Of a stretch of 60,814 bases of DNA, positions 43,831 to 51,675 are shown piece by piece. The notes beneath the pieces are model-generated. The model was not told the origin of the DNA, did no database searches, and saw only the letters and a list, made by a program, of their open reading frames with translations. The stretch's first letter is position 1, and the number at the start of each line of letters is the position of its first letter. A program made the position numbers and the translations under genes. The stretch is from a virus, in the IMG/VR virus record IMGVR_UViG_3300033144_004933, positions 1-60,814 of that record; one strand, given 5' to 3'.

Positions 43831-44516
43831 AATATTACTTGTTGAGTTATAGTAGGTAATTCAAAAAGTATTTTGAAAGGAACTTCTCTAAAATTACTTT
43901 TCTTAACTGTATTAGCTACCATATTATTAAACACTGCTACCATATAAGAAGCTGTCATTGCTCCACAATGAGAGGTAGCTTTAAGAGAACACTCCAAATC
44001 TTCTACTTCACTATCATCAAACAGCTCTTCTTCATATTGTCCTTCTTTTCCCTTGGTTACCGCCAAAACCTGGGCACTTTCACATAGCATTCTACCATCT
44101 ATGAAAATAGCCCTTCTTGACTGTTTCTTCCAACTGTTGAACATCATTTTTCTAGCTGCCATATTATCAAAACAAGAAAACATTACCGGAGTAGGAAAAG
44201 AATCTTCAGTCCACTTACCCATCTGATGAACTTCTAAATTTCCAGAAAAATTCTGTATTATAGAATTCATAGCATTTTCCTTGGACATACCTATGTAATT
44301 GCTTCCATATAATTGGCCTCCTAAATTAGTTTCATCTACTATATCCATATCCTGTAGATAAATGTCACACTCCTGTCTTGCTAAGAAAAATGCTAACCAA
44401 GACCCAATTCCCCCAATTCCCCCAATAGTTACTGGAATCCCTGGACGAAACCAAGGAGTATCAGAAAACCTGACACTCCCCGCCTTACCTTTAGTTTTTA
44501 ATTTAAGTTTTTTCAT
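43827..44516 (-). CDS. ThiF/E1-like adenylyltransferase
   Basis: A 229-aa protein with the E1/ThiF/MoeB Rossmann core: glycine-rich loop IGGIGGIGSW (31-40), acidic residues D56/D58 in 'YLQDMDIVDETNLGGQ' (the ribose/Mg region, normally followed by NLxRQ), D117 in 'SCFDNMAARK' (second catalytic Asp position), and 'FIDGRM' at 128-133. Candidate catalytic cysteines are C166 and C174. Oddities: the usual Arg of NLxRQ is replaced (NLGGQ), and there is no Zn-binding Cys quartet. Family knowledge: such enzymes adenylate the C-terminus of a ubiquitin-like protein and pass it to Cys/E2. The Ubl, E2-like and JAMM genes lie immediately upstream on the same transcript. Confidence 0.88.
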   Translation of the reverse strand: MKKLKLKTKGKAGSVRFSDTPWFRPGIPVTIGGIGGIGSWLAFFLARQECDIYLQDMDIVDETNLGGQLYGSNYIGMSKENAMNSIIQNFSGNLEVHQMGKWTEDSFPTPVMFSCFDNMAARKMMFNSWKKQSRRAIFIDGRMLCESAQVLAVTKGKEGQYEEELFDDSEVEDLECSLKATSHCGAMTASYMVAVFNNMVANTVKKSNFREVPFKILFELPTITQQVIL

Positions 44517-44526
44517 CTTATTTATT

Positions 44527-45672
44527 TTAAAAATGTCCTTCTGCTTCAGCTATCTTATCTGCTTCCATCCCTATCATAATAGATAAATCATCTGCAAATT
44601 GATGACACAGAGCATTCTCTGCTAATTCTTCTAAACACTGAGCTAGAGCTGTTAAAAGGCCCGTCTGATAATGATCATTAGGAAATACTGTATTATAGAC
44701 TTGAAGAAGATTGTCGTGTATATTTTTTGTATACAACTCCTGTTCTACTTCAGTTGCATCCATCCATTTATGGTCTGACCTAATGATTAAAGATTGAAGA
44801 TGCCCTGATGCTTGGGTATCTAGACAGATTAACTTATATAGAAAATCTTTAATTAAATCTCCATACTCATCCTCTGAAGAATACTCTTGATTATTCAACG
44901 TCTGTACATCCCGCAACTCTATTGTTTCCTCAGGCATCTTTGGAAATATTGTAGTCTGATTACCATAAACAGGACTTATCTTCCTTTTCTCCTTTTCCTT
45001 TCTAGCCTCTAATTTCTCAATTTCCCCATAAAAAGAATCCTCTTCTTTTTCTATCTCCATATCAATACAATACACTACTTCTTTTTTAGAAGAAATTTCT
45101 GTTCGAGAATAAGTATCATCTCCAGACACATTTTTAAAGGAAACATGAGAATTTCCCTCAAGTTTTCTTTCTCCTACTACACACAATCTGGCTACATAGT
45201 TCTTCGCAAAGTTTACTATTAGAGATAAATAATAGGCATGGTTTGGGGTATTATCCGTCAATTCCTCTTCATCAGTCCCCGAGAAGTATGCTTTCATATT
45301 ATGATGAGTATGAATATGTCCTTCCCTCCATTTATCCTTCATTATTTGTGGATAATAATCATGCATATCCAAAATATTATCTTCATTGAAGTTATATTCT
45401 GTATATCCAGGAGTTCCTATATCCATAGGATACATACATAAAGCAGTTATTTCTAAAGAACTTATATCGTCCAGATCTCCTTTATCTATCTTATAAAGTA
45501 GAACTCCTGACCATTCTTTAGCTCCACAATGAGCATGCAAAAAATTTATTTGCTTTTCTAGCTCAGTAGATATTGTAAGCTTTCCTTTTTCACTACTTAA
45601 CAATATTGAGTACTCCGGTTTAACTTCTTTAACCGTTTCCTTCTCTTTTTTATTCTTCTTTTTATTTGCCAT
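44527..45672 (-). CDS. JAB/JAMM metallopeptidase (deubiquitinase-like)
   Basis: A 381-aa protein with a complete JAMM site: E53 in 'AKEWSGVLLY', and H121-T-H123-x7-S131-x-x-D134 in 'HTHHNMKAYFSGTDEE', which fits E...HxHx7SxxD exactly. The catalytic domain spans about residues 20-185. The remainder has a charged coiled-coil-like stretch (about 205-240) and a helical C-terminal domain of unknown function. Family knowledge: JAMM peptidases linked to E1/E2/Ubl genes process Ubl precursors or remove Ubl from targets. Its start overlaps the end of the E2-like gene by 11 bases, and its end is 10 bases from the E1-like gene. Confidence 0.9.
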   Translation of the reverse strand: MANKKKNKKEKETVKEVKPEYSILLSSEKGKLTISTELEKQINFLHAHCGAKEWSGVLLYKIDKGDLDDISSLEITALCMYPMDIGTPGYTEYNFNEDNILDMHDYYPQIMKDKWREGHIHTHHNMKAYFSGTDEEELTDNTPNHAYYLSLIVNFAKNYVARLCVVGERKLEGNSHVSFKNVSGDDTYSRTEISSKKEVVYCIDMEIEKEEDSFYGEIEKLEARKEKEKRKISPVYGNQTTIFPKMPEETIELRDVQTLNNQEYSSEDEYGDLIKDFLYKLICLDTQASGHLQSLIIRSDHKWMDATEVEQELYTKNIHDNLLQVYNTVFPNDHYQTGLLTALAQCLEELAENALCHQFADDLSIMIGMEADKIAEAEGHF

Positions 45673-47041
45673 AATTTTTAGTAAAATAATAATTCATTTC
45701 TGTAGTTAATTCACGTTGTACATAGTTAGTTATGTTTGGATGAGGAACTAATTTTATAGCAGTATCCTCCTTTTGTTCTGATCCAAACTTTTCCACTCTC
45801 AAATCTATATTCTTACCTTTAAATTGGTAACCTAATTTAGTTTGAGAGAGGGTTTTATTCCATGTTTCTATAGACCATCTTATAGAAGCTGGAGTAGCTT
45901 GAGAATATAAATAGTCTCCAGAAGGAAGTTTACGAACTCTCAGTAAATCTGAACTATTAAGTAACTTTTCCAGTTCTTTAAAACTCACTGCAAATTTTCC
46001 ATCTTCTTTATTAAAGTGGCATTTAAAAGAGGATATATTTCTAATAAACCAATCAAATCCTCTCTCTAGTATATTATTGCCTAACCATATGGGAGTTCCT
46101 CCAGCATCTGTGATACTAGACATCCTAATATGAGGACCTCCTCCTAGAGATTCCCATTTTACATAAGCATCTAATTGATAAAGAAATAACTCAAAGGAAA
46201 TAGGAGAAAATTTTTCACGTCGCCATGTATTCATCATCCTAGAAAAGTCCGTATTTCCAGTACAAAAAGGTTCATACCCACTATCAACACAAGTTCTTCC
46301 TGTACTCTTACCAGTTACCAAGAGCTTCATCTTGGTGCTAGAAGGAAGATGAGAATGTCTATATCCAGATAAAGCTTCTCTATAAGAAATAGTCCCTCTC
46401 TTACCTGAGATTCTGTGTTTAAGTTTTCCTTCTACGTCTACAGTAAATTTTACATACAAATCTTTAATAGTATGAGATATTCTTCCATTAGTAATTTCAA
46501 ATTCAGGAAATCTTATGGTAATGTCATAAGTAACTACATATAGTTTTTGCTTAGGACAATTTCTTTGTATTTCCCAATTTCCTGGAAAGACAGCTTCAAG
46601 AGCTATTTCTAGTCTTTTCACAAGATTCATATCCTTCTCTGTCTTGAGAACTATTTGCTTATAATAGTCTAGAACTCTCTTTTCATTCTTTTTAGTTACT
46701 AACCTAATGTTATATCCACTTAATGAAATACACTCTCCTTCAAAATATACTGAATAATACTTTCCAAGTTCATCTTCTATCTGTATAGATGTAGTACAAG
46801 TTCCATAAGGAGCTGCTCTTGAAGTATTTTGCAATACTGGAGGCAACGATCTTATTAATCCTTCCGGAGATGTATAGTCAACAAATTTTAGAATAGATCC
46901 CGCAGGAATATGGAAGTTAGTTTGCATTCTATGAATTACTCTTCTTGAATCTACAGTACATATTCTTGTAGGGTTATAGTCTTTGTTATTTTCATAAGAA
47001 TCTTCTCCTATAGTACTAGATTTTAGCTTCATTGTTGTCAT
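45662..47041 (-). CDS. E2-like (UBC/RWD fold) protein, candidate Ubl-conjugating enzyme
   Basis: A 459-aa protein. Residues about 140-265 follow the order of a UBC fold: a helix (LVKRLEIALEAVFPGN), strands (WEIQ..., VTYDITIRFPEFEI, TIKDLYVKFTVDVE), then YRHSHLP with H229/H231, and a Cys in 'EPFCTGNTDF' (C260), followed by a Trp-containing helix. His-x-His upstream of C-x-G is the layout of prokaryotic E2-like families such as PRTRC protein B. No sequence-level identity is claimed. The N-terminal 130 residues and C-terminal 190 residues are unassigned, so it is much larger than a minimal E2. It lies between the Ubl gene and the JAMM gene. The E2 role is an inference from motif order plus context. 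Confidence 0.6.
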   Translation of the reverse strand: MTTMKLKSSTIGEDSYENNKDYNPTRICTVDSRRVIHRMQTNFHIPAGSILKFVDYTSPEGLIRSLPPVLQNTSRAAPYGTCTTSIQIEDELGKYYSVYFEGECISLSGYNIRLVTKKNEKRVLDYYKQIVLKTEKDMNLVKRLEIALEAVFPGNWEIQRNCPKQKLYVVTYDITIRFPEFEITNGRISHTIKDLYVKFTVDVEGKLKHRISGKRGTISYREALSGYRHSHLPSSTKMKLLVTGKSTGRTCVDSGYEPFCTGNTDFSRMMNTWRREKFSPISFELFLYQLDAYVKWESLGGGPHIRMSSITDAGGTPIWLGNNILERGFDWFIRNISSFKCHFNKEDGKFAVSFKELEKLLNSSDLLRVRKLPSGDYLYSQATPASIRWSIETWNKTLSQTKLGYQFKGKNIDLRVEKFGSEQKEDTAIKLVPHPNITNYVQRELTTEMNYYFTKNYGK

Positions 47042-47055
47042 AATTAAAAAAAAAT

Positions 47056-47083
47056 AAAGGGAGAGACTAATTTCTCCCCCTTT
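47056..47083 (-). terminator. Intrinsic terminator between the Ubl gene and the E2-like gene
   Basis: A stem of AAAGGG-x-GAGA with TCTC-x-CCCTTT (one A-C mismatch), followed on the minus strand by ATTTTTTTTTAA. This is a strong terminator signature. It could make the Ubl transcript much more abundant than the downstream enzyme genes, a sensible ratio for a modifier versus its enzymes. Confidence 0.7.
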
Positions 47084-47096
47084 GAATTAAAATTTA

Positions 47097-47756
47097 CTAT
47101 ATGGTACCATCTTCTACTTCTCTACGAACTGCTTCTGCTTCTTGGTCTAATACAGCCCTAGAAATTCCTCCCTTTTGAATCCTTCTGATAGTCACATTAA
47201 AAGCATTATTAAAATTGTCTTGAAGCTCTTTAATAGCAGTTATAATAGCATCATTTTGATTATTTTCTCTATACTGATCACTACTAGCAGTAGAAACAAC
47301 AGGCTCACTATTAGCTAAACTTTGAGTAGTGTCTGCTTTAAGATCTTCTTTGGACACTATTAACAAAGAATTGTCAACTCCGTGTTTCTTATCATAAGCT
47401 CGAATTTTATACCTTAGAACTGAAGGATCTCTGCTCTCAGTACGCATAGCTTTCCTTTTTCTAATTACTTTTCTAAGCTCTCCTAAAGTCATTCGAGTAT
47501 AGATATCTTCTATATTATTAGCTATTCCTGATTTGACTTGTTTATGATAAAGAAATAAAGTGAATTCTCCCTCCGGCAATAGGGCTTGGTTAGATTCCAG
47601 ACTGTTTCTGGTATCCCTTACCACTGCTCTAATGTTATTGGTTGAAAAATTAGTTATGAGAGGTTTTAGGTCTCCCCAAGTTTGAACATCTGTTTCAATG
47701 TATTGCTCATCTCCCGCACTTTGCGGAGAATGAACGGTAATAGTTCTTATAGACAT
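47097..47756 (-). CDS. Ubiquitin-like (beta-grasp) protein with C-terminal extension
   Basis: A 219-aa protein. Residues 1-77 fit a beta-grasp modifier: strand 'IRTITVHSP', strand 'YIETDVQTW' running into helix 'GDLKPLITNF', then 'IRAVVRDTRNSLESNQALLPEGEFTLFLYHKQVKSG'. This resembles the Ubl of PRTRC-type cassettes. A charged linker (80-165) and a helical C-terminus (168-219) follow. There is no terminal Gly-Gly. An internal KGG (195-197) is followed by a 22-residue tail, and KSG (75-77) ends the presumed Ubl domain. Either could be exposed by the JAMM peptidase encoded two genes downstream. Assignment rests on this pattern and on neighbours E2-like, JAMM and E1-like. Confidence 0.6.
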   Translation of the reverse strand: MSIRTITVHSPQSAGDEQYIETDVQTWGDLKPLITNFSTNNIRAVVRDTRNSLESNQALLPEGEFTLFLYHKQVKSGIANNIEDIYTRMTLGELRKVIRKRKAMRTESRDPSVLRYKIRAYDKKHGVDNSLLIVSKEDLKADTTQSLANSEPVVSTASSDQYRENNQNDAIITAIKELQDNFNNAFNVTIRRIQKGGISRAVLDQEAEAVRREVEDGTI

Positions 47757-47782
47757 GCGTTATAAGTGTTAATAATTAATAA

Positions 47783-48220
47783 TCAGGAGATTTTTACATA
47801 AACTCCCGGTTTGGTTTTATTATAGCTATACCATTGCTTTTTTCTCAGAAAAGGAACGGGTATAAAACAATCCATATCATCATCTGAAATAAAATCATGG
47901 GCTACCATGAGGTCTGCTATAATTTGAACAGCATTGTGAAAATCAAATTTATGTCTACTCCCTCTAACAAAATGAAATTGTACTACATAAGGAGGAGATT
48001 TATCTCCTACCATAGATAGCCATTTAGCTTTTAACTCTTCAAATTGATTGGGCTTGTTGACATACTCTTTGACCTCCTTACTCCTTACAGAGTATCCTTT
48101 AATTCCTAGTCCTCTAAGATATTTAACTACTGTCCTAGAAGGGAATATCCCCCTGCTGGTCTTTATCTTGCTGTTCTTCAGAGAGGGCACATTTCCTGGA
48201 ATAAAAATCATATCCGACAT
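47783..48220 (-). CDS. RusA-like Holliday junction resolvase
   Basis: A 145-aa protein. It starts 'IFIPGNVPSLKNSK' (the usual RusA beta strand and Lys/Asn segment) and carries the acidic active-site pattern D93-x-x-N96...D103...D113-D-D in 'KFDFHNAVQIIADLMVAHDFISDDD'. RusA-type enzymes cleave four-way junctions; in phages they resolve branched DNA before packaging. Its 5' end overlaps the primase gene by 86 bases in another frame. An internal Met (MIFIPG, three residues later) is an alternative start. Length and motif spacing are normal for the family. Confidence 0.8.
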   Translation of the reverse strand: MSDMIFIPGNVPSLKNSKIKTSRGIFPSRTVVKYLRGLGIKGYSVRSKEVKEYVNKPNQFEELKAKWLSMVGDKSPPYVVQFHFVRGSRHKFDFHNAVQIIADLMVAHDFISDDDMDCFIPVPFLRKKQWYSYNKTKPGVYVKIS

Positions 48221-49208
48221 TCTCTAATAGTTTAGCAAGGATTTTAGTAAATACTTCCCTCCCTCTTTCTTTATATAGGTCTGAAGCATCCTTAGGTAAA
48301 TCCTTAGAATTATGAATATACTCCATACCATATAGTAAAGAATGAGATTGGGCAGCCTTAATTCCTGGAGAATCATTGTCATAATAAATAACAGGGAAAG
48401 TATATCTCTGTTTTATTAATTCAATAATTCTTTTAGGGAGCTGGGTATTTTCTGATTGGGGTGCAATAGCATCCACTCCTAAAGAACGGAGTGTCATTAC
48501 ATCCTTTAGGGCTTTTGTAATTACCAACAAATTACCTTTTAAAGGTATAGCTGGTAATCCTTGTACAATTTTAAAAGAAACATTTGATACCCATTTCCTG
48601 TTGATATCCATTATATTTGGCCTAACTATCTTATATCTATAGTTTCCAAAACAATAAGCAAAAGCATATTTTTCTGCTTTAGTTATTTGTACCGGATATC
48701 CTTTTACTCTAAAATGAGCTATCTCTTTTACATTATACAAATCTAATATATCAGAAGTTACTCCATACTGGGCCCAATATTGCTCTCCTTCCGCAGATAG
48801 AGGAACAGATACAATCCCTATTTGGGTTTGAACTTTCTCATTATTACTCTTCACAGACTCTTCCGGAAGTTTAGCCGGAAGATATTTACCATCTGAAAGC
48901 TTCAAAATATCATTAGCTATCTTTCTAAGACAGATATTAAAATCACATCCATACTTAGCCATCACATACTGAAAACAATTCAAAGAATCTCCAGTAGCAA
49001 AATCTTTGTAAATAGCTTTTCCTGAAGCTGTAGTGTAAATAGTGCATGAAGGGGCTTTATCCCGTCTTAATTCAGAACAGAATGCTGCCCCTACACGCTT
49101 GAATGTTGAAATATAATAATGAAAAATATCAAGTTCTGAAACCCTGGACAGAATAGTAGAAGGATTTAAATCTTCTTTAGGTAAACGTCCTTCAGTTTCA
49201 AACAACAT
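48135..49208 (-). CDS. DnaG-type primase (Toprim domain)
   Basis: A 357-aa protein. The N-terminal about 110 residues resemble the DnaG zinc-finger/CHC2 region ('FCSELRRDKAPSCTIYTT..GKAIYKDFATGDSLNCFQYV') but without an intact Cys/His quartet. A Toprim core follows: 'LLVITKALKDVMTLRSLGVDAIAP' and D277-x-D279 in 'IYYDNDSPGIKAA', then 'KDASDLY'. The usual first-motif Glu (vtEGxxD) appears replaced (ITKALKD), which is notable but also seen in divergent phage primases. It would synthesise RNA primers for the replisome with the DnaB-like helicase and Pol A encoded nearby. The C-terminal 29 codons overlap the RusA gene. Confidence 0.75.
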   Translation of the reverse strand: MLFETEGRLPKEDLNPSTILSRVSELDIFHYYISTFKRVGAAFCSELRRDKAPSCTIYTTASGKAIYKDFATGDSLNCFQYVMAKYGCDFNICLRKIANDILKLSDGKYLPAKLPEESVKSNNEKVQTQIGIVSVPLSAEGEQYWAQYGVTSDILDLYNVKEIAHFRVKGYPVQITKAEKYAFAYCFGNYRYKIVRPNIMDINRKWVSNVSFKIVQGLPAIPLKGNLLVITKALKDVMTLRSLGVDAIAPQSENTQLPKRIIELIKQRYTFPVIYYDNDSPGIKAAQSHSLLYGMEYIHNSKDLPKDASDLYKERGREVFTKILAKLLENVGYDFYSRKCALSEEQQDKDQQGDIPF

Positions 49209-49221
49209 TGTAATTTATTTA

Positions 49222-49848
49222 TTAATCCCAAGCAGCATCTGCATCAGTAGCAGAGGCTGTAGCACTACCATTAGAGGAAGTTTCAGTATCCGTAGGTTGT
49301 AATCTTACCATATCTCTGACATTATTTTCGTCAAATTTTAAGGTAGAATCTTCTGAGGGTACTGCTAATTCTTCAACAAATTTATAAAAAGCTAGCTCTG
49401 ATTTAAACCAGTTATTTTTCTTTTCCCCAGTATCAGACATTTTACCTTCAATCTCTACTCCTTTAAATTTCCATCTAGCTGCAGATCCTGAAAAGATACC
49501 AGAAAGGGCTTTTGCAAGTGCTTCGTGGTCTCCATCTGGAAGGTCTTTAGTGCCCATATCTAGCTTATCTCTAAGTCCTAGTTTATCAGAGATAATGATA
49601 AACCTATCTAGAATTGCTTCTTCTGTTTTAGGAGTCATCCAATAAGTATGGTCTGCTGTTTGACCTTTACCATCTAATTCTTTCTGAGGTTTACCTTCAA
49701 AATAGAATTTTACACCTGGAGTCCCTTTAGAAGTTGATTTAACAGATTCCACTTGTGTAATTTTGGCAACATGAATACCTGGTTTAAGATATTGAGAAAC
49801 AAATTCTTTTTCTTCAACCACACGGCCTTTAGTACTAAATCCACTCAT
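49222..49848 (-). CDS. Putative ssDNA-binding protein (DUF669-like), partner of the Sak4-like ATPase
   Basis: A 208-aa protein. The core 'LKPGIHVAKITQVESVKS...GVKFYFEGKPQ...HTYWMTP' looks like an OB-fold beta pattern. The C-terminus is an S/T/A-rich linker ending in acidic DADAAWD with an aromatic, the style of SSB tails. Family knowledge: DUF669/SSB-like genes are recurrent neighbours of Sak4-type annealing ATPases in phages, and here the two genes are 32 bases apart. Function is thus inferred as ssDNA binding in recombination or replication. No catalytic motif is seen. Confidence 0.5.
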   Translation of the reverse strand: MSGFSTKGRVVEEKEFVSQYLKPGIHVAKITQVESVKSTSKGTPGVKFYFEGKPQKELDGKGQTADHTYWMTPKTEEAILDRFIIISDKLGLRDKLDMGTKDLPDGDHEALAKALSGIFSGSAARWKFKGVEIEGKMSDTGEKKNNWFKSELAFYKFVEELAVPSEDSTLKFDENNVRDMVRLQPTDTETSSNGSATASATDADAAWD

Positions 49849-49880
49849 TTTTTTAATTTTTTGAGTTAAACATTAATTAA

Positions 49881-50591
49881 TTATTCCCCAAGTTCATACT
49901 TGTCAATAGCTTGGATGATTGGAAACATATCATTAGGAACCATTATTTCAAAACATCCCATAGGGGTCTTTGCAGGTCTGGAACCATCATCATTAGTGAT
50001 ATATTTATATCTATCCTCCATTAACAAATCCTTTTGAGGAGGTAAAACTTTGGTATACAGTAAATACGTAAAGTAAGAAGGTATATCAATATCTCTGTCC
50101 AGCAACTTTCCTGGAGTTTTAATTTGATATCTTATACCCTCCATAGTATCTACTTCTTCAGGATGAAAATGTAGAATCAAAGTAAAATCATCTCTAAGGT
50201 CATCAATTCTAAATACAGAATTATAAACATCTGCAGCTAAATCTGCCCATTTCTTAAAAGCAGCATTCCCTGATGCAAGACCTCTAAAGGCTTCACTCTG
50301 AGTACGGCTATTAAAGAAATGAGTAAAATCTTCTATGACCATATATTTCACATGGGATATAGATTCCACCTCTTTAATGATAGAAGGAATATGATTCAAA
50401 CTACTTGTTATAATCACATTGCCCTTTTTTGATTCTCTGTCATACTTAACAAAGTTTTTTTTACTACCCGGAAAAGGTAATTGAATTTTCTGGTTAGGCA
50501 GAACCAGCACTGTCTCCTTAGGAGGCATATTTCTCAGGCCTGTGGTTTTTCCACTCCCGGACTTACCTACTACTCCAATTAATCTACCCAT
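49881..50591 (-). CDS. Sak4-like RecA-fold ATPase (AAA_24), single-strand annealing/recombination
   Basis: A 236-aa protein with Walker A GKSGSGKTT (9-17), Walker B 'YMVIEDF' near 85-91 and the family-typical C-terminal 'YKYITNDDGSRPAKTPMGCFE'. This is the compact single-domain RecA-like core of Sak4/AAA_24 phage proteins, which promote annealing of complementary single strands with an SSB partner. The putative SSB gene lies directly downstream and the DnaB-like helicase gene 10 bases upstream. All catalytic motifs appear intact. Confidence 0.75.
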   Translation of the reverse strand: MGRLIGVVGKSGSGKTTGLRNMPPKETVLVLPNQKIQLPFPGSKKNFVKYDRESKKGNVIITSSLNHIPSIIKEVESISHVKYMVIEDFTHFFNSRTQSEAFRGLASGNAAFKKWADLAADVYNSVFRIDDLRDDFTLILHFHPEEVDTMEGIRYQIKTPGKLLDRDIDIPSYFTYLLYTKVLPPQKDLLMEDRYKYITNDDGSRPAKTPMGCFEIMVPNDMFPIIQAIDKYELGE

Positions 50592-50601
50592 ATTATATGT
50601 T

Positions 50602-51675
50602 TTAAGGGTGATACTTTAAGTTAATTATTTGCTCATAAAGAGCGGGATTTTCTTTCAACTCAGATACTTTTGGTATCTCTTGAAAATGTCCTACTTCGCC
50701 AACAAACTGAAGTCCTATTCTGATATCTGAAGCTCCATCTCTATTTTTCAAGACTGATAGGCTTCTAAATCTATCCTTCAATTTTTGAACGTCATATCCT
50801 CTAAAATTTGGTATTTCGTATTTTCTAGGTGAAAACAAAGCCATTATAATATTAGCATCTTGTTGAGTATTTCCAGTGTCTTTGAAATCAGACAGCTGGG
50901 GCTCTACTCTATCAAGTTTAAATCTGTCAGTAGTACTAATACTTCTACTAAGTTGTTGTACTACTACTGGAATAAATTTAAAATTATTCCGGAGAGGTAT
51001 GAGATATTCACTCATTTTATCTATATTATCTTTAGTACCAAATCCCCTTTCTTTTTTCATTAGGGCTATATGGTCTATTATAATTAAAATATACTGGTCT
51101 GGATTGTGAGGAATATACTTATCAAAGATGTTCAGGATTTCTTTGCCTGACCTTTCTCTTTTGTAAATAATATCTCCATTGTCCTTTGCAAACTGAAACA
51201 TATACTTATTTATCCCTGTAGGATTTTGAGCCCCATCAAAGACTGTTAGTACATCTTCCATTTCACAAAAATATTGTTTGGTAGATTTGACAAGTTCATA
51301 TACCTCTTGGCTAATTCTATGTTTCCCTCTGGAAAGAACAAAATTAACATCTGTCAAAAATCCATACTCCATATATATCTTTCTACAAATTGCCTTGGTT
51401 ATTTTTATATTTTTATCTATTTCCAACGACCAATAAAAGATTCTCAAATCTATCCCTGAATTTGGATTGGATTTATACCAATCATAGGGATTAAATAAGA
51501 AAGCATCATCTGTAAAAGCTGTTTTTCCACTGCCTGTTTCACCTCCTATTAAATAGTAGGTTCCCTGTTGTATTCCTGGAATATAAGACACTAAACGGTC
51601 AAATCCCATGGGGAGTCCTTTATTAAGGCCCAACATCCCCCTATCTATATCGGCAATTACATCATTAAATATCAT
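50602..51675 (-). CDS. DnaB-like replicative helicase (RecA-type SF4 domain)
   Basis: A 357-aa protein. Walker A GGETGSGKT (44-52), a Walker B-like 'YILIIIDHIALM', 'PVVVQQLSR' (the sensor/DNA-loop region), 'DFKDTGNTQQDANIIMAL' and 'LKNRDGASDIRIGLQF' reproduce the order of DnaB C-terminal motifs H1-H4. The N-terminal DnaB domain is absent, so it is a short phage form. It would unwind DNA ahead of Pol A and recruit the primase. Its start overlaps the end of the upstream DnaT-like gene by 11 bases, suggesting translational coupling with a possible loader. Confidence 0.85.
   Translation of the reverse strand: MIFNDVIADIDRGMLGLNKGLPMGFDRLVSYIPGIQQGTYYLIGGETGSGKTAFTDDAFLFNPYDWYKSNPNSGIDLRIFYWSLEIDKNIKITKAICRKIYMEYGFLTDVNFVLSRGKHRISQEVYELVKSTKQYFCEMEDVLTVFDGAQNPTGINKYMFQFAKDNGDIIYKRERSGKEILNIFDKYIPHNPDQYILIIIDHIALMKKERGFGTKDNIDKMSEYLIPLRNNFKFIPVVVQQLSRSISTTDRFKLDRVEPQLSDFKDTGNTQQDANIIMALFSPRKYEIPNFRGYDVQKLKDRFRSLSVLKNRDGASDIRIGLQFVGEVGHFQEIPKVSELKENPALYEQIINLKYHP

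Noticed and set aside
42796-47756. Simply a PRTRC cassette
   Set aside because: PRTRC cassettes include ParB-like and other named proteins not seen here, and the proteins resemble PRTRC components only at motif level. Treated as a related but distinct arrangement.
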